Below are positions 25,663-34,512 of a stretch of 64,000 nt of DNA, one piece after another. The notes under the pieces were generated by a model. The model was not told the DNA's origin and did no database searches. It worked only from the letters and a program-made list of their open reading frames with translations. Position numbers and translations under genes: made by a program. Source of the DNA: Streptomyces sulfonofaciens (GTDB taxonomy: Bacteria > Actinomycetota > Actinomycetes > Streptomycetales > Streptomycetaceae); assembly GCF_014656295.1 (NCBI RefSeq), contig NZ_BNCD01000010.1:124001-188000 (forward strand), written 5' to 3'. Within the stretch, counting starts at the first letter, position 1; every line of letters starts with the position of its first letter.

Positions 25663-27363
25663 TCAGAACCCGGGCGGCTCCGTGTAGACGCCCCATTCCT
25701 CACGCAGGGCGTCGCAGATCTCGCCGAGCGTCGCCTCCGCGCGCACCGCGTCGAGCATCGGCTCGATCATGTTCGTACCGGACCGGGCGGCGGCCGCCAT
25801 GGCGTCGAGGCCGGCGCGCACCCGGGCGTCGTCGCGGGCGGCCCTGCGCTCGCCGAGCGCCCGCACCTGCTCGCGCTCCACCTCGTGGCTGACCCGCAGG
25901 ATCTCCAGCTCGCCGGTGACGGACTCCGGGTGGGAGTTGACGCCGACGACGTGCTTCTCGCCCTTCTCCAGCGCCCGCTGGTACCGGAAGGCGGCCTCGG
26001 CGATCTCACCGGTGAACCAGCCGTCCTCGATGCCGCGCAGGATGCCGGAGGTCATCGGCCCGATGGGATGCCGGCCGTCCGGGTGGGCCAGCTCGCCGCG
26101 CTCCCTGATCCGCTCGAAGATCTGCTCGGCGTCCGCCTCGATGCGGTCCGTGAGCTGCTCCACGTACCAGGAGCCGCCGAGCGGATCGGCGACGTTGCCC
26201 ACGCCGGTCTCCTCCATCAGCACCTGTTGGGTGCGCAGCGCGATCTCCGCGGCCCGCTCGCTGGGCAGCGCGAGGGTCTCGTCGAGGGCGTTGGTGTGCA
26301 GGGAGTTGGTGCCGCCGAGCACCGCGGCCAGGGCCTCCACCGCGGTGCGCACGACGTTGTTGTACGGCTGCTGGGCGGTCAGGGAGACGCCTGCGGTCTG
26401 GGTGTGGAAGCGCAGCCACTGCGCCCGCTCGGTCTTCGCGCCGTACACGTCGCGCATCCAGCGGGCCCAGATGCGGCGCGCCGCACGGAACTTGGCGATC
26501 TCCTCGAAGAAGTCGACGTGGGCGTCGAAGAAGAAGGACAGGCCGGGCGCGAAGCGGTCCACGTCCAGCCCGCGGGAGAGGCCGAGCTCGACGTAGCCGA
26601 AGCCGTCCGCGAGCGTGTAGGCGAGCTCCTGGGCGGCCGTGGAGCCGGCCTCGCGGATGTGGTAGCCGGAGACCGACAGGGGCTTGTACGCGGGGATGCC
26701 GGCCGCGCAGTGCTCCATCAGGTCGCCGATCAGGCGCAGGTGCGGCTCGGGCTTGAAGAGCCACTCCTTCTGGGCGATGTACTCCTTGAAGATGTCCGTC
26801 TGCAGCGTGCCGTTCAGCACGGTGGGATCGATGCCCTGCCGCTCGGCCGCGACCAGGTACATGCAGAAGACGGGCACCGCGGGGCCGCTGATCGTCATCG
26901 AGGTGGTGACGTCGCCCAGCGGGATGTCCGAGAAGAGGTCCTCCATGTCGGCCGCGGAGTCGATCGCGACGCCGCAGTGGCCGACCTCGCCCAGGGAGCG
27001 CGGGTCGTCCGAGTCGCGGCCCATCAGGGTCGGCATGTCGAACGCGACGCTCAGGCCGCCCCCGCCGGCCTTGAGGATCATCTTGTACCGCTCGTTGGTC
27101 TGCCGGGCGTTGCCGAAGCCCGCGAACTGGCGGATGGTCCAGGCCCGGCCCCGGTAGCCGGTCGGATACAGGCCGCGGGTGAAGGGGTACTCACCGGGCC
27201 AGCCGATCCGCTCGAAGCCTTCGTAGGTGTCGCCGGGCCGCGGCCCGTAGACCGGCTCCACGGGGTCTCCGGAGAGCGTGGTGAAATCCGCGCCGCGGGT
27301 GTGGGCGGCGTCGTACCGGGCCTGCCAGCGACGGCGGCCCTCCTCGATCGCGTCAGCGTGCAT
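25663..27363 (-). CDS. icmA: Isobutyryl-CoA mutase large subunit
   Basis: 566 residues, substrate-binding TIM-barrel subunit of the coenzyme B12-dependent mutase that interconverts isobutyryl-CoA and n-butyryl-CoA, linking valine catabolism to butyryl and methylmalonyl precursors. Phe80 (TIRQF) and Gln198 (YIAQKE) are the residues that mark isobutyryl-CoA rather than methylmalonyl-CoA mutases, which have Tyr and Arg. The chain stops before the B12-binding domain, as expected for the split enzyme; the small subunit is not in the window. ATG 27363 appears leaderless, with a palindromic operator inside the promoter. Confidence 0.95.
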   Translation of the reverse strand: MHADAIEEGRRRWQARYDAAHTRGADFTTLSGDPVEPVYGPRPGDTYEGFERIGWPGEYPFTRGLYPTGYRGRAWTIRQFAGFGNARQTNERYKMILKAGGGGLSVAFDMPTLMGRDSDDPRSLGEVGHCGVAIDSAADMEDLFSDIPLGDVTTSMTISGPAVPVFCMYLVAAERQGIDPTVLNGTLQTDIFKEYIAQKEWLFKPEPHLRLIGDLMEHCAAGIPAYKPLSVSGYHIREAGSTAAQELAYTLADGFGYVELGLSRGLDVDRFAPGLSFFFDAHVDFFEEIAKFRAARRIWARWMRDVYGAKTERAQWLRFHTQTAGVSLTAQQPYNNVVRTAVEALAAVLGGTNSLHTNALDETLALPSERAAEIALRTQQVLMEETGVGNVADPLGGSWYVEQLTDRIEADAEQIFERIRERGELAHPDGRHPIGPMTSGILRGIEDGWFTGEIAEAAFRYQRALEKGEKHVVGVNSHPESVTGELEILRVSHEVEREQVRALGERRAARDDARVRAGLDAMAAAARSGTNMIEPMLDAVRAEATLGEICDALREEWGVYTEPPGF

Positions 27364-27371
27364 ACCGTCGA

Positions 27372-27401
27372 ATTTTACTAGGACGTCCTAGTAACTGTCG
27401 A
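27372..27401 (-). promoter_or_regulatory. icmA promoter with perfect 20-bp palindromic operator
   Basis: Minus-strand -35 TCGACA (27401-27396) and -10 TAAAAT (27377-27372), spacer 18. The ATG is 8 nt after the -10. TTACTAGGACGTCCTAGTAA (27375-27394) is a perfect palindrome filling the spacer and touching the -10, the ideal place for a repressor such as a TetR protein. Confidence 0.8.
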
Positions 27402-27471
27402 CGGAGGACCGTGTTCCGTGTGGCGACCGGGGCCCGCGGTGCCGCGCCGGCACCGCGGGCCCCGGGAGCGG

Positions 27472-27810
27472 TCAGGCCTTGACCGGCTGCTGCGCCGCCT
27501 CGGCGATCTTCGGCTCCAGCTCACGGCTCACCCGGCGCTCCACGAAGAAGGCGGCCGTCGGGATCGTGCCCGCCAGCAGCACCCAGAGCAGTCGGCCGAA
27601 GGGCATCCGGGCCTTGGAGCCGAGGTCGAAGGCGAAGATCAGGTACACGACGTACAGCCAGCCGTGCGCGATGCCGACGGCGGTCACGAAGCCCGCGGCG
27701 CCGTCCATCTGGAACCCGTACTTCGCGATGCAGCCGAGGGTCAGCAGCACCAGGAGCACACCGGTGACGTAGGCCATGACGCGGTAGCGCGTCAGCACGC
27801 TTTTCCTCAT
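27472..27810 (-). CDS. DUF3817 family membrane protein
   Basis: 112 residues with three predicted membrane helices (about 9-30, 41-60, 72-92) and a short charged tail containing FFVERRV, the family signature. DUF3817 proteins are small actinobacterial membrane proteins of unknown role. A second DUF3817 gene lies at 32665-33009. It lies downstream of the MarR gene on the same strand, 67 nt away, so they may share a transcript. Confidence 0.88.
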   Translation of the reverse strand: MRKSVLTRYRVMAYVTGVLLVLLTLGCIAKYGFQMDGAAGFVTAVGIAHGWLYVVYLIFAFDLGSKARMPFGRLLWVLLAGTIPTAAFFVERRVSRELEPKIAEAAQQPVKA

Positions 27811-27877
27811 GGCAGGAGGGTAACCGTCCGATTTGCGCGCTCTTCGGGCGCCCCCGGCTGTCGGCGCACCGGGCCCG

Positions 27878-28387
27878 TCAGGCGTCGTCGAAGTCCTTCG
27901 CCGCCACCCGCAGCGGCCTGAGTATCGCGAAGATCTCCCCGCACTCCTCCGCGTCGTAGGCGCCCAGGCCGAAGTCCATGGCCATCAGGTCGCGGGTGGC
28001 CGACTCCACCACCTCACGGCCCTTGTCGGTGATGGAGGCCAGGGTGCCGCGGCCGTCGTTGGGGTTGGGGCGCTTGGCCACCAGGCCGGAGCGCACCAGG
28101 CGGTCGACGGTGTTGGTCACCGAGGTGGGGTGCACCATCAGCCGTTCGCCGATCTTGGACATCGGCAGTTCGCCCGCCTTGGAGAAGGTGAGCAGCACCA
28201 GGGCCTCGTACCGTGCGAAGGTCAGACCGTACGGCCGGACGACCGCGTCGACCTCGGCGAGCAGGATCTGCTGGGCCCGCATGATCGAGGTGATGGCGGC
28301 CATGGACGGCACCGATCCCCAGCGCTGCTTCCACAGTTCCTCGGCGCGGGCGATCGGGTCGAACGCGAGACTGAGCGGCTTTGACAC
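27878..28387 (-). CDS. MarR-family regulator
   Basis: 169 residues. The winged helix (about 60-125) contains LPMSKIGERLMVHPTSVTNTVDRL and the wing NPNDGRGTLASITDKG. GTG 28387 is used rather than the 8-codon longer start because GGAAG lies just upstream. Likely ligand and targets are unknown; it may control itself and the DUF3817 gene behind it. Confidence 0.88.
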   Translation of the reverse strand: MSKPLSLAFDPIARAEELWKQRWGSVPSMAAITSIMRAQQILLAEVDAVVRPYGLTFARYEALVLLTFSKAGELPMSKIGERLMVHPTSVTNTVDRLVRSGLVAKRPNPNDGRGTLASITDKGREVVESATRDLMAMDFGLGAYDAEECGEIFAILRPLRVAAKDFDDA

Positions 28388-29214
28388 GCTTCCGACCTTA
28401 CCCGTCCGCACTTTCCGGCCACCCGGATGGCGGGCACCAGCGTCTCACCCCTCGGCCGGACCGGCCCGCGCCACCGGCTCCCCCGCCTGCCGTCGCCCCT
28501 TCCCCGTCCGCCGTCGCCGTGCCCCGCCCGCACGCCGTGCCCGGCGCCCCGCCCGCCGTCGCGACTTGCGCACCCGCCGTGCCGCGGCCGCATCCGCCGC
28601 ACACGTCGCCGTGGGCGCCGCCCCCGGGTCCGCGGGGTGGGCAACGGCCCCCGACCCGCCCGGGCCGACGGCACGCTCGCCGCCGCCCGGTGCCGCCCGG
28701 TGCGGCGAGCACGCCCGCCGCCTCGGCGGCACCGGGCCGGTGCTGGGCCGGTGCCGGGCCGGTGCCGGGCCCGAGCGCCTCCACCCGGCCGGACGTGGTG
28801 AGCGGCTCCGCGCCGCCCTGGCGGGCCACGGCGGCCCACGTCGCGCGGCACCGGGGCGCCGTGGACGGCACCCGCGGGACGGGAAGCCCGGGGTGCCGGC
28901 GCGGATGCCGGACCGCGGGCGGGCGACGGCGCTCGCCCACCGGCTCTAGATCGCCCCCGCCGGTCTCCGCGCCCCCGTCCTCGCTGCGCGACGCGGGGCC
29001 GCCGGCGGCGCGCGGTACGGGCACCGGGTGCGGTACGAGCGCGCGTCGCCGGGCACCGCACCGGCCGCGGGCGGTGCCTGACGGTGTCGCAGCCCGGACA
29101 AATGGGACATTCGTGCCAGGATGACCGCACACCACGACCGCACACCATGGCGGCGGGGGCCGCGGCTCCGGGCCCGTGGCCTGGCCCGCCACCACCTCGC
29201 CCAAGGGGAGCAGG
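28388..29214. other. Long GC-rich spacer without a recognisable gene
   Basis: 827 nt, the longest gap in the window. All six frames give Pro/Arg/Ala/Gly-rich translations with no domain, and none has a good start. It contains three tandem copies of GGGCCGGTGCY (28734-28744, 28745-28755, 28756-28766). It may be the remains of a gene or a non-coding RNA region; I can support neither. Confidence 0.5.
28734..28766. repeat. Three tandem 11-bp repeats
   Basis: GGGCCGGTGCT followed by two exact GGGCCGGTGCC units inside the long spacer. Confidence 0.85.
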
Positions 29215-30225
29215 ATGTCCCGGCTGATCCGTACCTTCGCCGCTCTGGCGCTGCTCGGGGGGCTCGGGCCCCTGGCGGGATGTTCGTCCGACTCCGAGGC
29301 CGAGGAGACCGCGGTGCGGGGCCCGGCGCGCGAGGCGGCGGCCCCCTTCTGGGTGGACCCGGCGAGCCCGGCCGCCTGGCAGGCCGACGACTTCCAGCGG
29401 CACGGCAGGGAGGCCGACGCGCGGCTGCTCCAGCGGATCGCCCGGCAGCCCACGGCGATCTGGCCGGGCGGGGACGACCCCGGCCCGATGATGCGGGCGG
29501 CCACCGAGGGCGCGCGGAAGGAGGGCAGGACCGCGCTGTTCGTCGCGTACAACATCCCGCACCGGGACTGCGGCCAGCACTCGGCGGGCGGTGCCCCGGA
29601 CGGGGCGGCCTACCGGCAGTGGATCGAGCGGTTCGCGTCGGCCCTCGGCGACGCGCGTGCCTGGGTGGTCCTGGAGCCCGACGCGGTCGCGCACGCCGTG
29701 GACGGCTGTACGCCGATGGAGTACCAGGCGGAGCGCTACGCGTTGCTCTCCCAGGCGATCGAACGGCTCAAGCGGCAGCCGCACACCCGGGTGTACCTGG
29801 ACGCGGGCAACCCGGCCTGGATCTCCGATCCGGCGCGCCTGGTGGAACCGCTGGGGCACGCCGGGATCGCCGGTGCCGACGGCTTCGCGCTGAACGTGTC
29901 CAACTTCCAGACCACCGACACCGCCAAGGCGTACGGCCACAAGCTGTCCGCGGCCCTGCAGGGCATGGGCACCAAGCACTTCGTGATCGACACCAGCCGC
30001 AACGGCAACGGCCCGCTGGCCGGCGACCACAGCACGGCCTGGTGCAACCCGCCGGGCCGTGCCCTGGGCACCCCGCCGACCCTGAGGACCGGCGACCCGC
30101 TGGTGGACGCCTATCTGTGGATCAAGCGGCCGGGCGAGTCGGACGGGCAGTGCAGGGGCGGGCCCGCGGCGGGCACCTGGTGGCCGCAGTACGCGCTGGG
30201 GCTGGCCAGGGACGCCCACGGCTGA
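29215..30225 (+). CDS. GH6 beta-1,4-glucanase-like lipoprotein
   Basis: 336 residues. The signal peptide ends in lipobox LAGC (Cys23), so the enzyme is tethered outside the membrane. The catalytic domain is glycoside hydrolase family 6: YNIPHRDC, the general-acid region VLEPDAV, LDAGNPAWI, FALNVSNF and DTSRNGNG are all there. There is no cellulose-binding module. It converges on a cellulose-synthase-like glycosyltransferase, so a role in trimming or releasing a tip glycan, like CslZ, is more likely than scavenging cellulose. ATG 29215 follows GGGGAG. Confidence 0.9.
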   Translation: MSRLIRTFAALALLGGLGPLAGCSSDSEAEETAVRGPAREAAAPFWVDPASPAAWQADDFQRHGREADARLLQRIARQPTAIWPGGDDPGPMMRAATEGARKEGRTALFVAYNIPHRDCGQHSAGGAPDGAAYRQWIERFASALGDARAWVVLEPDAVAHAVDGCTPMEYQAERYALLSQAIERLKRQPHTRVYLDAGNPAWISDPARLVEPLGHAGIAGADGFALNVSNFQTTDTAKAYGHKLSAALQGMGTKHFVIDTSRNGNGPLAGDHSTAWCNPPGRALGTPPTLRTGDPLVDAYLWIKRPGESDGQCRGGPAAGTWWPQYALGLARDAHG

Positions 30226-30331
30226 CGGCACCGCACACCGCCCGGACGGACCCCGGACGGCCCCCGGGGGCCGGGGACCGGGCGGACCCCGACGGCCCTC
30301 GGCGGGCCGGGGCCCCGTCCATGCCGGTTCC
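30226..30331. terminator. Hairpin-rich gap between convergent GH6 and GT2 genes
   Basis: Contains the palindrome GGCCCCCGGGGGCC and further GC repeats; probable shared terminator. No gene. Confidence 0.5.
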
Positions 30332-32179
30332 CTAGTTGCCTCCCGTCGTCGAGCCGCTGACCTTCGTCGCCGCCCCGCCCACCCGGCTGACGGGCGTGAG
30401 CGGGTGCAGCGGCTCCGGTTCGGGCTCGGGGGCCGGTACCGCGGTCGCGGCAGGGGTGCGCACGGCGGTGGCGACGGCACGGGCCGGACGGCGCAGACGG
30501 GCCGCGACGAGGCCGCCCAGCCAGATCGCCGGCGGTCCGAAGCAGACGGCGAGGGCCAGGCAGGCCCAGGTCCGCATGGCCGCATGGGTGTGGTGCAGCA
30601 CCACGGAGGCGGCGAGGGAGGCGACGAGCACCGCCGCCCAGGACAGGTGGATACGGAAGGTCATGATCCGGTCGGCGCCGCCCGTGCCGCCCTTGGGCGT
30701 GACGACGAACCGGCTCGGCCTGCGCAGCACCGCGCTCCACAGCGACCTGGCGTAGATGGGCGCCGACATCGCGGACATCACCATGCCCGCCAGACCTCCG
30801 GAGCCCTCCGGCTCGTGCGGCGAGACGTTGTGCCGCCGGTTCCACAGGTACAGGCCGATCTGCAACGCCGCCGCGTCGCTGTAGAGCATCAGCCACACGG
30901 ACGCCGCGACCTGCGTCCCGGACGCGCCGAACCACAGGAACAGCACGCAGCTAACGATGCCCAGCAGCCAGTTGACGGCGGTCATCGGGTAGTAGACGAG
31001 CATCAGCGTGTACGAGAAGCAGCGTCCGGCGGGCATGGTGAACGGCGCCCTCCAGTACTGCTTGAGCAGCGTCTCGTAGGTGCCGCGCGACCAGCGCATC
31101 TGCTGGGTGAAGAAGTCCGTCCAGGTGACCGGGCCCTCCCCTATCGCCAGCACGTCCGGGGTGTAGACGGACCTCCAGAACCGCCCGGTGTAGGGGTTCC
31201 TGCGGCGGTGCAGCTCGAAGCCGGTGGCCATGTCCTCGGTGATCGAGTCGTACAGGCCGCCGATCTGGAGCAGGGCCGGGATGCGGACGACGTTGTTGGT
31301 GCCGACGAACATGGGTGCGCGGTAGCGGTTGCCGGCCCGCTGGATCAGGGCGTGGAAGAGGAACTGCTGCGACTCCGCGGCCTTGGTGACGGCCGAGTCG
31401 TAGTTGCCGTAGACCTGGGGCCCGACGACGAAGGCGACGTCCGGGTCGCGGAAGTAGCCCATCATCCGCTCCAGGAAGTTGGGCAGCGGTACGTGGTCGG
31501 TGTCGACGGAGGCGAAGTAGTCGTAGTCGCGGCCGTGCAGGGCGAGCCAGGCGTTGTAGTTGCCGTGCTTGGTGCCCGCCTTGTGGGGGCCCTTGGCGCG
31601 GTTCCACTCGGGCACGCCCCTGCGTGAGAAGTGCCGGACGCCGAGTTCGGCGCACAGGTCCTTGGCCTCGTCGCTGTCGCCCTCGTCCAGCAGCCACACG
31701 TCGAGCGCCCCGGCGTGCCGCACGCGCACGGCGCCCTGGAGGGTGGCGCGGACCATGGACAGCGGTTCCTTGCCGGGCACGTAGGTGGTCAGGAAGGCCA
31801 CCCGTGTGCCCTCCTCGGGGACGACCGCTATCGGGTCGCGGGCGACGAGGGTGGCGTGCGCGATGGACAGCACGTTGACGAGCATGAACAGCTCGATGAG
31901 GCCGATGATGGCCAGCATCGCCATGTCGAGCACGGTCAGCCACGGCTGGGAGCCGTCGCGCTCGGTCCAGTGCGTGGGCCAGACGAGGTAGACGAGGAGG
32001 ACCCCGGTGAGCACCGGCGCCAGCGCCATCAGGAGGACGGCGCGGACGCGGTGGGGCTCTTGGGCGAGCAGCGAGCGGTAACGGACCCGGTAGGGGTCCT
32101 CGTCCGGCTCGGTGAGGGGTCCTGCGAGCGTGCTGTGGGTGTCGTAGTCGTAGCCCTCCGGCCGCACAGCGCCCTCCAT
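30332..32179 (-). CDS. Cellulose-synthase-like family 2 glycosyltransferase
   Basis: 615 residues. Two N-terminal membrane helices (about 46-68 and 83-108) precede a cytosolic GT2 domain with DEGDSDEAKD (from 165), DTD at 226-228, TED at 314-316 and QQMRW at 359-363. That is the D, DxD, TED, QxxRW set of processive beta-glycan synthases. Four or more C-terminal helices and a Pro/Glu-rich tail follow. Streptomyces CslA makes a beta-glucan at hyphal tips; this looks like a paralogue without the copper oxidase glxA beside it. There is no PilZ domain. Confidence 0.9.
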   Translation of the reverse strand: MEGAVRPEGYDYDTHSTLAGPLTEPDEDPYRVRYRSLLAQEPHRVRAVLLMALAPVLTGVLLVYLVWPTHWTERDGSQPWLTVLDMAMLAIIGLIELFMLVNVLSIAHATLVARDPIAVVPEEGTRVAFLTTYVPGKEPLSMVRATLQGAVRVRHAGALDVWLLDEGDSDEAKDLCAELGVRHFSRRGVPEWNRAKGPHKAGTKHGNYNAWLALHGRDYDYFASVDTDHVPLPNFLERMMGYFRDPDVAFVVGPQVYGNYDSAVTKAAESQQFLFHALIQRAGNRYRAPMFVGTNNVVRIPALLQIGGLYDSITEDMATGFELHRRRNPYTGRFWRSVYTPDVLAIGEGPVTWTDFFTQQMRWSRGTYETLLKQYWRAPFTMPAGRCFSYTLMLVYYPMTAVNWLLGIVSCVLFLWFGASGTQVAASVWLMLYSDAAALQIGLYLWNRRHNVSPHEPEGSGGLAGMVMSAMSAPIYARSLWSAVLRRPSRFVVTPKGGTGGADRIMTFRIHLSWAAVLVASLAASVVLHHTHAAMRTWACLALAVCFGPPAIWLGGLVAARLRRPARAVATAVRTPAATAVPAPEPEPEPLHPLTPVSRVGGAATKVSGSTTGGN

Positions 32180-32374
32180 GTGGTGGTGTCGAAAGAGCCG
32201 CTACATCCACGAAAAGGGACATCACGGCCACTGTCGAACCAGGAGGGTCCGTGCGGGGGTGCCTCCGGCGGGCCGGGGCAGCCGCGTTGCCGGGCGGGAG
32301 CCCCGGCGTTGCGGGCGGGAGCGGCAGCGGTCCCGGGCGGGAGCCGCGGCGGCTCGGGACGGCGGGCCGCCCGC

Positions 32375-32668
32375 CTACGCCGAGAGGTGCCGCTCCACGG
32401 CCGCCACCTTGGAGGTGAGCGCATCGGTGACACCGGGACGGATGTCGGCCTTGAGGACGAGGGAGACCCGCGGCGCGCGCTCCTCGACGGCGGCGACGGC
32501 CCGCCGTACGACGTCCATCACCTCCTCCCACTCCCCCTCGATCGAGGTGAACATGGCGTCGGTGCGGTTCGGCAGGCCGGACTCGCGGACCACCCGGACG
32601 GCGTCGGCGACGTACTCGCCGACGTCCTCGCCGACGCCCAGCGGTGTCACCGAGAAGGCGACGATCAT
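32375..32668 (-). CDS. MTH1187/YkoF-type thiamine-binding protein (DUF77)
   Basis: 97 residues: MIVAFSVTPLG, EYVADAVRVVRESGL and SIEGEWEEVMDVV match the small ferredoxin-like MTH1187 family. Members bind thiamine or related pyrimidines, and the physiological role is open. ATG 32668 overlaps the stop of the upstream DUF3817 gene (ATGA), so they are translationally coupled. About 195 nt of GC-rich sequence separates it from the GT2 start. Confidence 0.88.
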   Translation of the reverse strand: MIVAFSVTPLGVGEDVGEYVADAVRVVRESGLPNRTDAMFTSIEGEWEEVMDVVRRAVAAVEERAPRVSLVLKADIRPGVTDALTSKVAAVERHLSA

Positions 32669-33009
32669 GCGTTCACCACTCCCTCGCGGCGCGCCCGGTC
32701 GGCGATCGCGGCGTCCCGGAACTCCCGCCTGAGCCTGCGCTCCGCGAAGAAGCCGCCGGTCGGCAGGACGGCCAGCACGAAGTAGAGGATGCCGGTGCCC
32801 TTCGACCACTTGGCACGCTTCCAGGCGTCCAGCCAGAAGAGCACGTACAGGATGAACAGCACGCCGTGGACGGAGCCCATGACCGGGACGGCGTTGAAGT
32901 CGGTGGTCCGCTTGAGCACCGAGCAGACGAGCAGCAGCAGGAAGGAGACGGCCTCCGGTGCGGAGACCAGCCTCAGGCGGCGGAGTGCGGTGGCGGTCTT
33001 GAGGTCCAC
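32665..33009 (-). CDS. DUF3817 family membrane protein (second copy)
   Basis: 114 residues with three predicted membrane helices (about 14-32, 42-60, 71-88) and the FFAERRL signature before a basic tail. Paralogue of the gene at 27472-27810. First gene of a two-gene operon with the thiamine-binding-type protein. Confidence 0.88.
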   Translation of the reverse strand: MDLKTATALRRLRLVSAPEAVSFLLLLVCSVLKRTTDFNAVPVMGSVHGVLFILYVLFWLDAWKRAKWSKGTGILYFVLAVLPTGGFFAERRLRREFRDAAIADRARREGVVNA

Positions 33010-33099
33010 GGGTCACCTTCGATGAGGAGTGCGACCGGCCCGGCGGGCCGGGGTGCCGGATTTCCGGGGGCCCGGCCGGCGCCGGGTCCGGGAAGCGTT

Positions 33100-33119
33100 C
33101 TTGTGAATACGGGCACAAG
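33100..33119. promoter_or_regulatory. Candidate palindromic site between DUF3817 and AIM24 genes
   Basis: CTTGTG-N8-CACAAG, arms perfect, in the 212-nt divergent region. Could be an operator; short arms make chance possible. Confidence 0.3.
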
Positions 33120-33221
33120 CATGCCCATTCTGACGCAGACCCGTTCCGCGGCCGCGCGCAGGGGTCCTGATCCCGACGGCAGTCCTGCGCCGGGATGTCC
33201 GCTACCGCTACGGTCGGGCAC

Positions 33222-33860
33222 GTGGCTGTGTTTCGACTCCAGGGCAGCAGGATGCTGGCCGTCGAGCTGGACGGGGACGCCGTCAGGGCGAAGAGCGGCT
33301 CGATGGTCGCCTACGACGGCCGGATGACCTTCAAGAAGCTGACCGGCGGCGGCGAGGGCCTGCGCGGCATGGTGACCCGCCGGCTGACCGGCGAGCAACT
33401 GTCCGTGATGGAGGTGAAGGGACACGGCACCTGCTGGTTCGCGGACCGGGCCACGGAGATCAACCTGGTGCGCCTCACCGGCGACAGGCTGCACGTGGAG
33501 TCGGGCAACCTGCTGGTCACCGAGGCGGGTCTGCGCACCGGCACCACCTTCACCGGGCTGCGCGGCGCCTCGCAGGGCGGCGGCCTGTTCACCACCACCG
33601 TGGAGGGCCACGGGCAGGCGGCGATCATGTCGGAGGGGCCCGCGGTGGCGCTGCGGGTCTCGGACCGCCACCCGCTCACGGTGGACCCCGGCGCGTACGT
33701 CGCCCATCAGGGGAACGTACGGCAGAGCTTCCAGTCGGGTGTGACCTTCCGCACCTTCCTCGGCGAGGGCGGCGGCGAGGCCTTCCAGATCCGCTTCGAG
33801 GGCGAGGGCCTGGTGTACGTGCAGCCCAGCGAGCGCACCACCTTCGCAGGGGAGGTGTGA
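33222..33860 (+). CDS. AIM24 family protein, copy 1
   Basis: 212 residues, all-beta AIM24 (TIGR00266/DUF124) domain covering the whole chain. It begins FRLQGSRMLAVEL and contains KSGSMVAYDG and the repeated GHG turns. AIM24 proteins form beta-prism-like barrels; function in bacteria is unknown. GTG 33222 is chosen because TACGGT (33209-33214) sits 7 nt before it, a leaderless promoter; an in-frame start at 33195 would overlap that box. First of three tandem AIM24 genes. Confidence 0.88.
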   Translation: MAVFRLQGSRMLAVELDGDAVRAKSGSMVAYDGRMTFKKLTGGGEGLRGMVTRRLTGEQLSVMEVKGHGTCWFADRATEINLVRLTGDRLHVESGNLLVTEAGLRTGTTFTGLRGASQGGGLFTTTVEGHGQAAIMSEGPAVALRVSDRHPLTVDPGAYVAHQGNVRQSFQSGVTFRTFLGEGGGEAFQIRFEGEGLVYVQPSERTTFAGEV

Positions 33861-33861
33861 G

Positions 33862-34512
33862 ATGCCCTTCCGTGCGGTCAACCCGAAGATGGTGGAGGCG
33901 ACGGTGCTGCCGGGGCAGACCGTCTACAGCCAGCGCGGTGCGATGCTCGCCTACCGGGGCGAGGTGTCCTTCACGCCGAGCATCCGGGGCGGGCAGGGCG
34001 GCCTGATGTCGATGCTCGGCCGCCGGGTGGCCGGCGAGGCCGCCCCGCTGATGACGGTGGAGGGCAGTGGCACGGTGCTGTTCGGGCACGGCGGGCACCA
34101 CATCGAGGTGATGGTCCTGGGCGGCGAGACCCTGTACGTCGAGGCGGACCGGCTGCTCGCGTTCGACGGGAGCCTGCGGCAGGGCACGATGTTCATGGGT
34201 TCGCAGGGCGGGGTGATGGGCATGGTGCGCGGGCAGGTGACCGGCCAGGGCCTGTTCACGACCACCCTCGCGGGCCACGGCAGCGCGGCGGTGCTGGCGC
34301 ACGGCGGTGTGGTCGAGCTGCCCGTCGCACCGGACCACCCGGTCCACGTGGACCCGCAGGCCTACGTCGCCCACCGCGGCGAGGTGCGCAACAGGCTCTC
34401 CGCGGCGCTCGGCTGGCGGGAGATGGTGGGGCGGGGCTCAGGAGAGGCGTTCCAACTGGAGCTGTCCGGCACCGGCACCGTGTACGTCCAGGCATCGGAG
34501 GAAAAGCTGTGA
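33862..34512 (+). CDS. AIM24 family protein, copy 2
   Basis: 216 residues, second AIM24 domain protein: QTVYSQRGAMLAYRG, GSGTVLFGHGGHHIEVM and SGEAFQLELSGTGTVYVQ. It starts 1 nt after copy 1 and ends overlapping copy 3 by 4 nt, so the three are one operon with coupled translation. Copies are clearly related but differ enough to suggest a hetero-oligomer instead of recent duplication. Confidence 0.9.
   Translation: MPFRAVNPKMVEATVLPGQTVYSQRGAMLAYRGEVSFTPSIRGGQGGLMSMLGRRVAGEAAPLMTVEGSGTVLFGHGGHHIEVMVLGGETLYVEADRLLAFDGSLRQGTMFMGSQGGVMGMVRGQVTGQGLFTTTLAGHGSAAVLAHGGVVELPVAPDHPVHVDPQAYVAHRGEVRNRLSAALGWREMVGRGSGEAFQLELSGTGTVYVQASEEKL

Noticed and set aside
29090..29214. CebR box (TGGGAGCGCTCCCA) before the GH6 gene
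   Set aside because: Not present, which argues against cellulose-utilisation control.
28222..30585. 787-codon minus-strand frame across the orphan spacer and the GH6 gene
   Set aside because: It runs antisense to a clear GH6 enzyme and has no domain; compositional artefact.
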